The notes under the pieces were generated by a model. That model did not search any database, had not been told where the DNA came from, and saw only the letters and a list, made by a program, of their open reading frames with translations. Shown one piece after another: positions 12,360 through 22,587 of a stretch of 64,000 nucleotides of DNA. The stretch covers positions 166,001 to 230,000 of the forward strand of contig JAJFZO010000385.1 of the NCBI GenBank assembly GCA_021397835.1, given 5' to 3'. The position numbers and the translations under genes were made by a program. Each line of letters opens with the position of its first letter. Position 1 is the stretch's first letter. This DNA comes from Moringa oleifera. Lineage: Eukaryota; Streptophyta; Magnoliopsida; Brassicales; Moringaceae.

Positions 12360-13229
12360 TGCCATTTACCCACACTTGGTTGAATTTCTTCACTTTGACA
12401 TTTAGAGCACTGGCAAAAATCACATTATTTGAGCATCCGCAAGGACCATCGCAATACTTTGTTTTAATTAAATAGTTGGATTCCCCTTGTTCGTACTAGT
12501 TTTGAGTTGGCTGTTCGACGCCTGGGGAAGGTCCTTGAAGGAACCGTTCCTAGTCCATCCCCAGCCGGCATGCGACGACCTGCTCTCACCGTGGCAGCAG
12601 CTCAAGCAGTCTACCGACTGCTGACGGGTTCGGGACTGGGACTCCTGTGCCCAGCCCATAGAGCCAATCCTTTTCCTGAGGTTACGGATCCATTTTGTCG
12701 ACTTCCCTTGCCTACATTGTTCCATCAACCAGAGGCTATTCACCTTGGAGACATGATGTGGTTATGAGTACAACTGGGCGTGGGAGGCACTTGGTCCTCC
12801 AGATTTTCAAGGGCCATCGGGGGCACACCGAACACCACGCGACGTGCTGTGCTCTTCCAGCCGCTGGACCCTACCTCCGGCTGAGCCGTTTCCAGGGTGG
12901 GTAGGCTGTTAAACAAAAGAGATAACTCTTTTTGAGGCCCCTGTTCACATCTTCAGACTCCCTAACGTTACCGTCAGTTGCCACGTCCCGGTTTCAAAAT
13001 TTTAACCGGATCCCTTTTTCAAGCTTGCGCCGAGGCGCTATCTAATGGGCTTCCCTCGTCTCTTAGGATCGACTAACCCATGTGCAAGTGTCATTTACAT
13101 GGAACCTATCCCCTTTTCAACCTTCAAAGTTCTCATTTGAATATTTGCTACTGCCACTAAGATCTGCATCGATGGTCGCTACGCAAAAGGGCTCGCGCCT
13201 CGAGTTTTGTGATGACCACCACGCCCTTC
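11519..13229 (-). rRNA. 26S rRNA fragment (3' half), degenerate
   Basis: The antisense of the plant 26S 3' half begins in the sarcin-ricin region and continues upstream through the CCAGTTATCCCTG block. The last roughly 300 nt of 26S are missing: the array joins it at a TAGCT/TCGCG microhomology. The sarcin-ricin loop reads AGTATGAGAGGAAC instead of AGTACGAGAGGAAC. At 13230-13237 the sequence switches to 18S. Open frames on either strand here are not genes. Confidence 0.92.
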
Positions 13230-13409
13230 TACTCATTCAAATTACCAGACTCGAAGATCCCGGTATTGTTATTTATTGTCACTACCTCCCCGTGTTAGGA
13301 TTGGGTAATATGTGTGCCTACTGCCTTCCTTGGATGTGGTAGCCGTTTCTCAGGCTCCCTCTTTGGATTTGAACCCTAATTCTCCGTCACTCGTCATCAC
13401 CATAGTAGG
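13230..13409 (-). rRNA. 18S rRNA fragment fused to 26S
   Basis: The antisense of an 18S 5'-region segment (ATTACCAGACTC ... CCCTAATTCTCCGTCAC) is joined to 26S at the shared octamer TACTCATT (13230-13237). The fragment ends with GTAGG (13405-13409), which is the target duplication of the following LTR. The same fusion occurs at 48190. Confidence 0.9.
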
Positions 13410-14407
13410 TGTCACACCGTCAGTTGCGAGATCAGCGCAACTTTAGTATGATGGCGGTAGATGCATCCACCTTACCAGCCCAACTTTCTAAGCCTATGCC
13501 AAAAGAAGAATAAGAGCCAACAATGCAAAATGCAAAGTAAGAAGACGGTATTACGAGAACTCTTTCTCAACCTTTATTGAAAATAAAGGAACTCTTTACA
13601 AAAGAAGGGTCTCTCTCTAAGAGCACCCAAAGCCTCTAGCTACCCACACACTTGAGTTTGTATTACTCGATGTGTTTAAAATTGAACCCAAGCCCCCTTT
13701 TTATACTAGTTGAGGTGTGGCCGACTCAAACACTCTCTCTTAGTTATCCCACGTTTTTCGAATATGCCACCCAATCTTGATCACGAATCTTTATCTCATT
13801 GAGGCTTATCTTCAAAGTTTGGATAGCATCCTTCTCTTGCAAGGACTCTCCTTGAGTCAAGGATCTCATCTCCTTTGAAGTCTTCTCTAAGCCTTCTTAT
13901 CCGCTTTCAATCGGTTTAGATAGGCTTAAGGAGATGGTTTCCATTTAGGACTCTTTTCGAACCTTATCTCCCTTGGCTTTCGAGATAGACATCTCTTTCT
14001 TATCCTTCTATCGCCTTGATCCTTTCTTTGTGGAATATCTTCGCTTGCTAGACTTTCCATCCATGTCAACCTGGGTTCCCGAATTCTGCCTTGTGTTCTC
14101 GTCACTGGACATATTCGGACCACCATGTGCTGGTGCTTGCTTGAGGCGTCTCTGCCACTTTCCCTTTAAGCGGGCTTATGGGTCTGTTTCTGTGCTTCAT
14201 CCCTTGCTCCACAACGTTCCTTACTCACCATCGAATCTCGCCACTGTAAGTATGAAACTCGATTTCTCACCAAGTCTCTCGCATTCGTTTTCATATCTAA
14301 CTCATGCGTTTTTGCCTTGCTAGCATGGTCCTCCACACTTGTAGGTCCGTGCATGGAGCAAGACTCACCATGCCTATGCCTTGGTACTCAGATTCAAGGA
14401 TCTGACA
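13410..14407 (-). repeat. gypsy-B 3' LTR, 998 bp
   Basis: On the minus strand it runs TGTCAGATCC ... GGTGTGACA, bounded by TG and CA. It is preceded in 18S by GTAGG and followed (on the pol side) by the polypurine tract GGTGGGGGTGG. A TATAAAAA box lies near 13697-13706 on the minus strand. It is the same family as the solo LTR at 48370-49388 and the LTR tip at 40229-40329. Confidence 0.9.
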
Positions 14408-15345
14408 AACCACCCCCACCAAAAGAGCCCGACTCCCTCGTCGGCTTAGTGTTGTGATACGCCCTGATCTGGTCCTCGAATTGCCACAATGTGGTATCTT
14501 TCTCCCAACTCGCATCCACCTCATTGGTGCCTTTCCATTGGACTAGGTAGTATGTCCTCCAATTCATCTTACTATAGCCCTCTGTTCGATGATCAAGGAT
14601 TTGCTCCTTTTCCTTGTCAAATTGAACTCGAGTTATCGATGGTACACGCTTAGCTTGCTTGCGTCTGCGATCGGCATCTTCCTAAAACTCTTTGAGGAAG
14701 CTCACGTGGAATGTTAGGTGCAACTTTAGATGTTGCAGCAGCTTCAACCTGTAAGCTACTACTCTAACTTTCTTCTTAATCTCGAATGGTCCATCATATC
14801 TTGGGATAAGGCCTCGATAAACTCCCCTCTTTGTGATTTTCTTCTAAATTTGGGGTGTCAACTTCAGTAGCACCTTGTCCCCCACTTGGAACTCAGCATC
14901 ACGTCTCTTTTTGTCAGCATATTTCTTCATACGCCTCTGTGCCTTAAAAAGGCTATCCTTCGCTTCATCAATCAACTCTTACTTATCCCGAGCATAGTGG
15001 TAGGTTGCTGGACAGCTTCCTTGGCTCTTCTACTTGGTTATCTCATGGGGTGTCATTGGTTGTTGCTCAAAAGCTACCTCTGCGAAACTTAGACCTGTCA
15101 ATGACGAGCAATGGATGTTGTAGCAAAACTACGCTACATCCAACAATTCAAGCATATCTCTTTGGCTTGCAGTCACATAGTGCCGCAAATATTCCTCCAG
15201 TAAGCTATTTACCCTCTCCGTTTGACCATCTGTCTGTGGATGTTCCCATCATGTTTAGCAACGTTGTCCAGAATCTTCCCGTGAATCTGGCATCTCTATC
15301 ACTCATAATGTCTTTTGGCACCCAAGCAACTTAATAAACATGTTT
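14408..15345 (-). pseudogene. gypsy-B pol 3' fragment (integrase C-terminus and chromodomain)
   Basis: The antisense reads as the integrase C-terminal part and chromodomain of a Ty3/gypsy chromovirus, closely matching 40330-41220, but with several in-frame stops. It begins at the polypurine tract beside the LTR and ends abruptly near 15345. There a CAT microhomology joins it to gypsy-A sequence of the opposite orientation. Upstream pol, gag and the 5' LTR are absent. Confidence 0.85.
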
Positions 15346-15669
15346 GAAAAACATCCAACTTTTCATGTTGGTTTCTTAAAGGAATATCATGAAGATGTTA
15401 ACACAAATCGGGTGAAAGCAAAAAGAGCTCCCCCAACGGTTCGCAAGCACTTTGCCAAGGACCTCGCGGAGATCTTTGACCATAGAACGCTTAGGGCGAG
15501 CAAGAAAAACAGGCGGACAGAATACTTGGTACGATGGCATGGCGAGGAAGCAGCCGATGCTACTTGGGAAAAGGCAGTAACTTTGTGGCAATTTGAAGAT
15601 AAGTTCAAGACTTATCTAGAAGGTGTCGCGACGAGGACGTCGCACTCTTCTGGTGGGGGTGGTTTGTAA
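15346..15669 (+). pseudogene. gypsy-A integrase C-terminus with chromodomain (plus-strand fragment)
   Basis: The open frame to the stop at 15669 encodes HPTFHVGFLKEYHEDVN, then a chromodomain with RRTEYLVRWHGEEAADATWE and LWQFEDKFKTYLEG, ending SSGGGGL. Chromodomains target integration to chromatin marks in chromoviruses. Only about 105 residues of a much longer polyprotein remain. It forms one arm of an inverted repeat with 17241-17535. Confidence 0.9.
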
Positions 15670-16433
15670 GCCCTTTACATATCAGTGGCATGGTGGCACA
15701 ATGAAGACATGGGATGCTCATCGGGGCCCCAGCCCAAGTGATGCCATGGGAAGCATTACAAGCAAGTGTTAACACCTGCTTGGGCCTGCTCACAGGAGCA
15801 GCCTACTCGCGATGGCCATCGGTCAAGTCCTTGATGCGTGAGTCATAAAGAGATGGCTCATGAGGACTGGACATGGTGCAGGGCACCTGGGCAGCGGGTG
15901 AGCAGAACACTGGCAGAAAAACAGACACGGGCTCGCGTTGGCACCTTATCGGGCACGCAAATGAGCACGAGGCACTCGGGGTGCATTTGGTGGGGTTAGC
16001 CCACGAAGCTGGCAGTAGTTTCCAGCAGTTTACAGCAGTTTGCAGCAGTTGACAGCAGTTACCAGTGGTTACCAGCAGTTACCAGTGGTTACCAGGCACT
16101 TGCAAGGGAGTGGGATACTTGTCGCAAGGGGCTGGAGTCAAAGCTGCATGTGGGGATGAAACCCCATTACCCTAGGGCAGTTGGGGGTGTCAACTGCCAA
16201 ATTTTGTAGGCTATATAAACCCAAAGGCAGAGTCATCAAGGGGGGGATGTCCTGCTGCATCTAGAGTATAAATCCTTATTCGTTAGTGAAAAAGGTTGGG
16301 ATTGGTTCCCGTAAATACTTGTGTCTCTCTTTCATTCTCTCTTGTGTGCATGGGTCTGTGCTTGTAGCATAAAGCTCACTTAAGATTGAGGGCCTTCGTG
16401 GTGGATTAGCTGACGAGTTAGGTGTTACTCGTG
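15665..16433 (+). repeat. gypsy-A LTR, plus strand, 3' truncated
   Basis: It starts TGTAAGCCC right after the polypurine-rich end of pol. It contains TATATAAA at 16212-16219 and eight AGTTNCCAGC-like decamers at about 16020-16100. It breaks off at TTACTCGTG, about 60 bp short of the expected ...GTGTGACA end. Three bases later the minus-strand LTR begins. Confidence 0.88.
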
Positions 16434-16436
16434 ACT

Positions 16437-17240
16437 TGTCACACGGTTGAGCTCTATGCTCAAATTTTCACCGAGTGATGGCACGAGTAATACCCAACTC
16501 GTCAGCCAATCTGCCACGAATGCCCTCAATCTCAAGTGAGCTTTATGCTAGAAGCACACACCCACGCACACAAGAGAGAATGAAAGAGAGACACAAGTGT
16601 TTACGGGAACCAATCCCAACCTTTTTCACTAACGAATAAGGATTTACACTCTAGATGCAGCAGGACATCCCCCCCTTGATGACTCTGCCTCTGGGTTTAT
16701 ATAGCCTACAAAAGTTGGCAGTTGACACCCCCAACTGCCCTAGGGTAATGGGCTTTCATCCCCACATGCAGCTTTGACTCCAGCCCCTTGCGGCAAGTGT
16801 CCCACTCCCTTGCAAGTGTCTGGTAACTGCTGGTAACCACTGGTAACTGCTGTCAACTGCTGCAAACTGCTGTAAACTGCTGGAAACTGCTGCCAGCTTC
16901 GTGGGCTAAGCCCACCAAATGCACCCCGAGTGCCTCGTGCTCATTTGCGTGCCTGATAAGGTGCCAACGCGAGCCCGTGTCTGTTTTTCTGCCAGTGTTC
17001 TGCTCACCCGCTGCCCAGGTGCCCTGCACCATGTCCAGTCCTCATGAGCCATCTCTTTATGACTCACGCATCAAGGACTTGACCGATAGCCATCGCGAGT
17101 GGGCTGCTCCAGTGAGCAGGCCCAAGCAGGTGTCAACATTCGCTTGTGATGCTTCCCATGGCATCACTTGGGCTGGGGCCCCGATGAGCATCCCATGTCT
17201 TCATCGTGCCACCACGCCACTAATATGTAAGGGGCTTACA
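16437..17240 (-). repeat. gypsy-A 3' LTR, minus strand, 804 bp
   Basis: The minus strand runs from TGTAAGCCCC to CCGTGTGACA. It has a TATATAAA box near 16693-16700 and seven decamers of the form TGNNAACTGC at 16820-16893. It is followed by the polypurine tract and pol of the minus-strand gypsy-A copy. It is near-identical to the LTR at 30091-30904. Confidence 0.9.
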
Positions 17241-18589
17241 AACCACCCCCACCAGAAGAGTGCGACGTCCTCATCGCGACACCTTCTAGATAAGCCTTGA
17301 CCTTATCTTCAAATTGCCACAATGTTACTACCTTTTCCCAAGTAGCATCGGCTGCTTTCTCACCATGCCATCGTACCAAGTATTCTGTCCGCCTGTTTTT
17401 CTTACTGGCCCCAAGCGTTCTATGATCAAGAATCTCCGCGAGGTCCTTGGAAAAGTGCTTGCGAACCGTTGGGGGAGCTCTTTTTGCTTTCACCCGATCT
17501 GTGTTAACATCTTCATGATATTCCTTTAAGAAACTAACATGAAAAGTTGGATGCACCTTAAATCGTTTGGGCAGCTGCAATCTATAGGCCACTTTGCCTA
17601 CCTTCCTGACAACTTCGAATGGACCATCATACTTTTGTGCGAGCCCTTTGTGGTATCTTTTATCTGTAACCTTTTTCCAGATTTATGGGGTAAGTTTCAG
17701 CATCACTTTGTCCCCACGTTGAACTTCACGTCCCTTCTGTTTTCATCAGCATCCTTCTTCATTCGTTTGGCTGCCTTAGCCAAACTGTCGCGGGCTTGCT
17801 CCACCAGCTCTGTTTTGTCCCGAGCAAAGCGATAAGCTGCTGGACAAGGCCCTTGTGATTTCTGTTTCGCAATCTCATGCGGAGTAAGGGGCTGCCTTCC
17901 AAGAACTATCTCTGCTGGACTCATCCCCGTAGATGAGGAGCGGTGGACATTGTAGCAGAACTGAGCAACGTCCAACAAATCCAACCAGTTTCATTGGCTG
18001 GCATTGACATAGCACCTCAAATATTCCTCTAATAGTTGGTTCACTCGCTCGGTTTGGCCATCTGTTTGGGGATGATTGGCAGTGGAAAACTTCAATTCAA
18101 ACCCCATCATGTTGAAAAGAGTAGTCCAAAACCGACCCGTGAACCGTGAGTCTCTATCACTGATTATGTCTTCCGGCAACCCGAAATACTTAGCCACATT
18201 TCTCATAATTAGTTCAGCTGCAATTTCTGCTGGACAAGCTTGAGGTGCAGCAATGAAAATAGCATACTTTGAAAAACGATCTACCACCACAAGGATAGAT
18301 CTCATACCTTTCACTTTTGGAAAATCAACGATGAAGTCCATGGAGATGGATTGCCATGGCTTCTCCGGAATGGGCAGGGGCTGTAACAATCCTGCCTCTT
18401 TCTTTCTTTCAGTCTTGTCTTGTTGGCACACAAGACAAGTCTTGACATAGGACTCAACGTCCTCTTCCATCTTTGGCCAAAAGTATGACTTTCCCAGCAA
18501 AGCCATCATTCTCTCCACTCCTGGGTGACCAGCCCATTGAGGGTCATGAGTTTCCTTAAGCAACTCTCGCCTTAAGCCACCGCTGCTTG
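17241..18589 (-). pseudogene. gypsy-A pol, 3' segment: integrase and chromodomain
   Basis: Read in minus-strand order, a segment (18563-17991) carries the integrase zinc-binding H...H...C..C (HDPQWAGHPG ... CLVCQQDK) and the catalytic DDE region (MDFIVDFPK, SDRDSRFTG, GQTERVNQLLEE). Next comes 17984-17703, the core C-terminal part, then 17592-17241, the chromodomain ending SSGGGGL. The pieces are separated by a TGA where the second copy has Arg (ASQ-stop-NWLDLL, a CGA-to-TGA change) and by a frameshift plus stop after KFNVG. The frame continues across the CACTA insertion into 28387. Confidence 0.93.
18587..18589. other. CACTA target-site duplication, left (TTG)
   Basis: TTG precedes the CACTA terminus and is repeated at 28384-28386. 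Removing the element and one TTG restores a continuous gypsy reading frame (VPSSGGLRRELLKETHDP), which proves the insertion point. Confidence 0.9.
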
Positions 18590-18955
18590 CACTACTACAA
18601 ATAAAAGCTTTAATAACAGTTAAAAATGGTTTTTAATGACAGTTGTAAAATTGTCATCTTTGTTCATGTCATCAAAGGGAAGAATTTTTAATGACAGTTA
18701 TGAAACTGTCATTGAAAGCATTACCTTTTAATGACAGTTCTATTGAAACTGTCATTAAAGGGGTGACCTTTTAACGACAGTTCTAACAAAACTATCGTCA
18801 AAGGGGGTACACTTTAACGACAGTTTCCAACAGAACTGCCGTTAAAAGGGGATACCCTTTAATGACAGTTCCAACGAAACTGTCATTAAAAAGAGGGACC
18901 CTTTAACGACAGTTCTATTGGAACTGTCATTAAAAGGGGATACCCATTAAATGTA
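18590..18955. repeat. CACTA left terminal inverted repeat and subterminal hairpin repeats
   Basis: After the CACTACTACAAAT terminus come about seven hairpin-like pairs such as TTTAATGACAGTT-CTATTG-AACTGTCATTAAA, with CG/TG variants (AACGACAGTT). In En/Spm such subterminal motifs bind the TNPA-type protein. Function here is inferred from the family. Confidence 0.88.
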
Positions 18956-19305
18956 TTTTTTGTATTTATTTCAAAATAAATAAAATTCAAATTATCCAAA
19001 ACCTGTTTTCACATCATCTATATACATCAATACAATTCTTCACAATATATATGCAACCAAAATTTTTATGTTATACACTTCAATACCATTCTAACAAAGA
19101 TCGTCATTACTTCTTTCATATCTGAAAACACTCAAAATAATCTAATCCAAAAAAGTAATAAGAGACAAACAAAATAAAAGATCACTAATATTTGATGTTA
19201 TAATTGAACTCTATATGTACAATACATCAGTTAAAATATTACACAATCTTAAAAATTCAACTATATAAATTCAATAATGGTCATGTGTACAAAAATCTTC
19301 AAGAT
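18956..19305. other. AT-rich noncoding CACTA interior
   Basis: The sequence between the subterminal repeats and the stop codon of the protease gene is AT-rich. No gene, RNA or repeat is recognised. It would serve as the 3' flank of the minus-strand gene. Confidence 0.6.
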
Positions 19306-22300
19306 TCAACTTTCTAACATGGCACTCCAAAAAAATTGTCCAACCTCCTTTCTAACTTCATCAATATCCGATTGGGTGTAAGTATCTATGTCCATTAACT
19401 ATATTTCAAAAAAAAAAAAGTTAGTCCAATTAAAATTTTTAATAAACACATTAATTAATTACTTAAGTATTTACATAAGCAAATGATTAAAAACTTACCA
19501 TTTTCGCATATGAGATATTTCTATCACGTCTATCAATGATGTCCCTTAAAAATTTCATAATATAATATCCACACTCAGTATTTGAAGGCTGATGTGTACA
19601 CTGCATTAAAAATTTATCATTATTACATTTTGTAAAATAAATAAAACTAACATCACATATAGGTTTAAATATACATACCTTAGCAGGAATACTCCTAGGA
19701 ATGCGCCTATTGCTTGATTCTTTGAAAACTTGAAACAATTTAAAAGAACTGCTAATAGAAAATAATCAATATTATTAAGAGTAAGAAAAAATATATACTA
19801 ACATAAATGAAAATATTTTCACTTACGTGGACATAAGTTGATCTAGTTCTTGACGAGAACCATGGTTCAAAGGATCAAAAATACTGTACACAAAATTACG
19901 AGGCTCGACAACCACCAATAACCAGTGCTACCTACATTATGAAAAATAAATGTAAAAAATATGTTAAACAAATCTATTAATAATTTTAATTAGTATTATA
20001 ACTTACCTCAAGTTATAAGGAAATATCACTACTCCTTCTTCACATGGATCCATCATTCTATTGGCTAAGTGACGAGCTTGAGTGTCTATACTTATAGACA
20101 TTTCATATGACAATGTTGACGGATCAGCAAATACAAAATACTTTCTCACGCCAAGTGCAGCTAAATCCGTATAAAGTTTACTGAAATAACAAAGAGTAAG
20201 AAAAATATAAATATGATGTAGCCAAATAATAATAACCAAATAAAAATTCAAAAGACATACGTACACAATGTAAGCCTGAATAATGGTGACACTTAGCTCT
20301 TCCATGTGACAAAATTGCATGATATCTTCTCGAGCCACAAATACACGTCCATCAGAAGCAAAGACTTCAGTAAAGGTATGTGTATTGCTTCATCAGTTGC
20401 CATCACCTTATTCACATAATTATACATCTTCTGTAATCCTTGTGGTAGCCCAACGGAAGATACTTGTTGTGATGATTATGGTTTTGTCAATGTTAGTGCT
20501 TTCTTAATTGGCAACTTACCTTGTTGCTTTATAGTCGATAGCCGAAAAAATTTTGCAAACCTAGTTGACATTAATAGGTTGACTTTATAAAATATATTAC
20601 CAAAAACATTACCTCATGTGTACCAATAATGACCCAATCTCGAGGCCAAGCAACAACTGAACCAAGTGCAGAAAAAACATTTGTCAGTCCACCTTCTGGG
20701 TTAGGACGAGGCAACGGTGCATCACCATGAATAGCTACATCCACTGTCACCCGAACATCACTAGAAAATAATGGACGCCCATTGATGAATTGATTAGCAG
20801 TATGATCCATGAAGATAACCCCACTTGCCACTATGTAGTTAGATGACTGGATGAACATATGGCATGGCTCACACTGTAATGATCCAAAAAAACATAAGTT
20901 ACGTTCGTAATATTATTAATATCACATCTACTATGAATAACATGTAACATACTTTGTTGTCATGTGGTGCCACTGTAGGTGCTGGTGGTGTGACTGGCAT
21001 AGGTGACTGAGGTATTGGATATTCTTCTTCCTCCAATAACCCAGTTATATTATTGCTAGCTTTACTTGAGCGAAATTGCATTGTAGGTTTTTCTTGTTGG
21101 ACATCATCATTTTTGTTCGCAACAATGTTTGTCAAAACCTCTTTATGCTCTGTAAACCACCTTATCATCTCTGCCAATTGCTGTTGATCTAATTGCATAC
21201 CTTGACGGACATTCAACTTTTTGGGCTTCCCAAAATAAGATGTGATAGTTACCCCAGATCCTTGACCTCTAATTCGTCCGAGGTGCTCAGGTGTACCAAG
21301 AGCTTTCGTCAGTACATCTTTTGGACCGAAGTTTGTAAATTTACCTTGTGTGCTCTGTGTCATCAACTCATCCTACAATGTTATAATAAAATTAATCAAT
21401 AAACATGAAATTTATTACTATAAATGCTAGGAAAAAGTTGAACTATACTTACAATTCTTTCCCCACACAGTCGGCTCGCATCATTAACATATTCTCCCTT
21501 TTTATTCTGTCGTGAAGCCTTCCACAATAAGGCACGATCAATTTGAGCATCGCTACCCAATGCTTGTTTCTTTTTTTAACATAAAGAGTGAACATGTTAG
21601 ATTTTAGAATGTATTACCAAATGAATATATTATCAATTATAAACATAATAAATGGAAGAGAAAAACTTACAAGTTCACTTTCCAGCCCTGCAAATCCCTT
21701 TCTAGATAGACGATGATCGTACACATTCTTCTTTCTTTTCTCTTTTGCTATTTGTCTCTTTTCCTGTAAGATCAATACACATTAACATTTGGAGAAAATT
21801 ATATAAACAAAAACTTTATTAACTATAAATACATACCTGAAACTCTTCTGTTATACGGGAGTTCACAAATTCTTGCCATACCCCAACATCAATAACACTG
21901 CTATATTCTTCAGGTGGAAATGATAAAAATTCCAAGTCATCAATGTGAGGAAATATGTGCTTTGATGTAAGATTGGTCTTAAGGTTCCTCCATTTGTTTG
22001 CAGCAGACTGAAGTACGTACCTTTTCATACTCGCATCAATATCATACGTCTCCTACAACATATTATAAAAAAGTGAATTGGTGCAAATCAAATTAATTAG
22101 CAGTAAACTAATTGAAAAGCAATACCACATTGTGTTTCATTTAACTTACCAATATTGTCTCCCAAATCTTATTTTTCATTTCAATGCTTACTGAGTGCCA
22201 ATTCATGATATTTATAGGCACCGTATTACGTACCACCACCCCAATATAGCTATTGAATTGGACGCCATTCCTCCTAATTAGTTGACCTTTATCATTTACC

Positions 22301-22413
22301 TCGATCGTGAGCTTAACTCCGGAAGCACGACTTTTAATTATCTTAGGCATACTGGTGATACCTTGTTTTTTGGGCCCTTGAGAGCCTTCACTTGAGTGTT
22401 CAGAAGGATCCAT
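19306..22413 (-). pseudogene. CACTA second gene: Transposase_24 / DUF8039 / ULP1-like C48 protease
   Basis: Start ATG at 22413 (MDPSEHSSEG). Likely exons with GT...AG borders are 22413-22150, 22052-21837, 21763-21671, about 21572-21453, 21372-20953, 20873-20613, about 20560-20262, about 20180-20010, about 19930-19825, 19738-19500 (itself split by a short intron) and 19398-19306. The first five give the plant Ptta/En/Spm transposase-like (Transposase_24) region, and 20873-20613 a DUF8039-like domain (YIVASGVIFM, VVAWPRDWV). The remainder is a C48 cysteine protease: HWLLVVVEP (His), FDPL (Asp), QPSNTECGYYIMKF (Cys). A TAA in KP-stop-SS, a frameshift before EDIMQF and a TAG just before HWLL indicate inactivation. 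Whether the family's protease removes SUMO-like tags is unknown. Confidence 0.82.
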
Positions 22414-22587
22414 CAAATCTATGAACAATAACAAAATATGGTTAGCATCATATATGCAAAATATGATATAACATGATAAAATTATAAAAATAAAATAAAA
22501 TAATAAAAAAACACAATAACTTTGACACATGAGGCAATTGATTATTACCTTAAAAAATACTCAAACCCACAATCCTTCATCATTGTC

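Noticed and set aside
13410..14407. Reading the 998-bp stretch as spacer or a host gene
   Set aside because: Its TG...CA ends, target duplication, TATA box, polypurine tract and second copy at 48370 identify it as an LTR.
16977..17300. 107-codon plus-strand open frame, repeated at 30641-30964
   Set aside because: It is antisense to the gypsy-A LTR; both copies are open only because the LTRs are near-identical.
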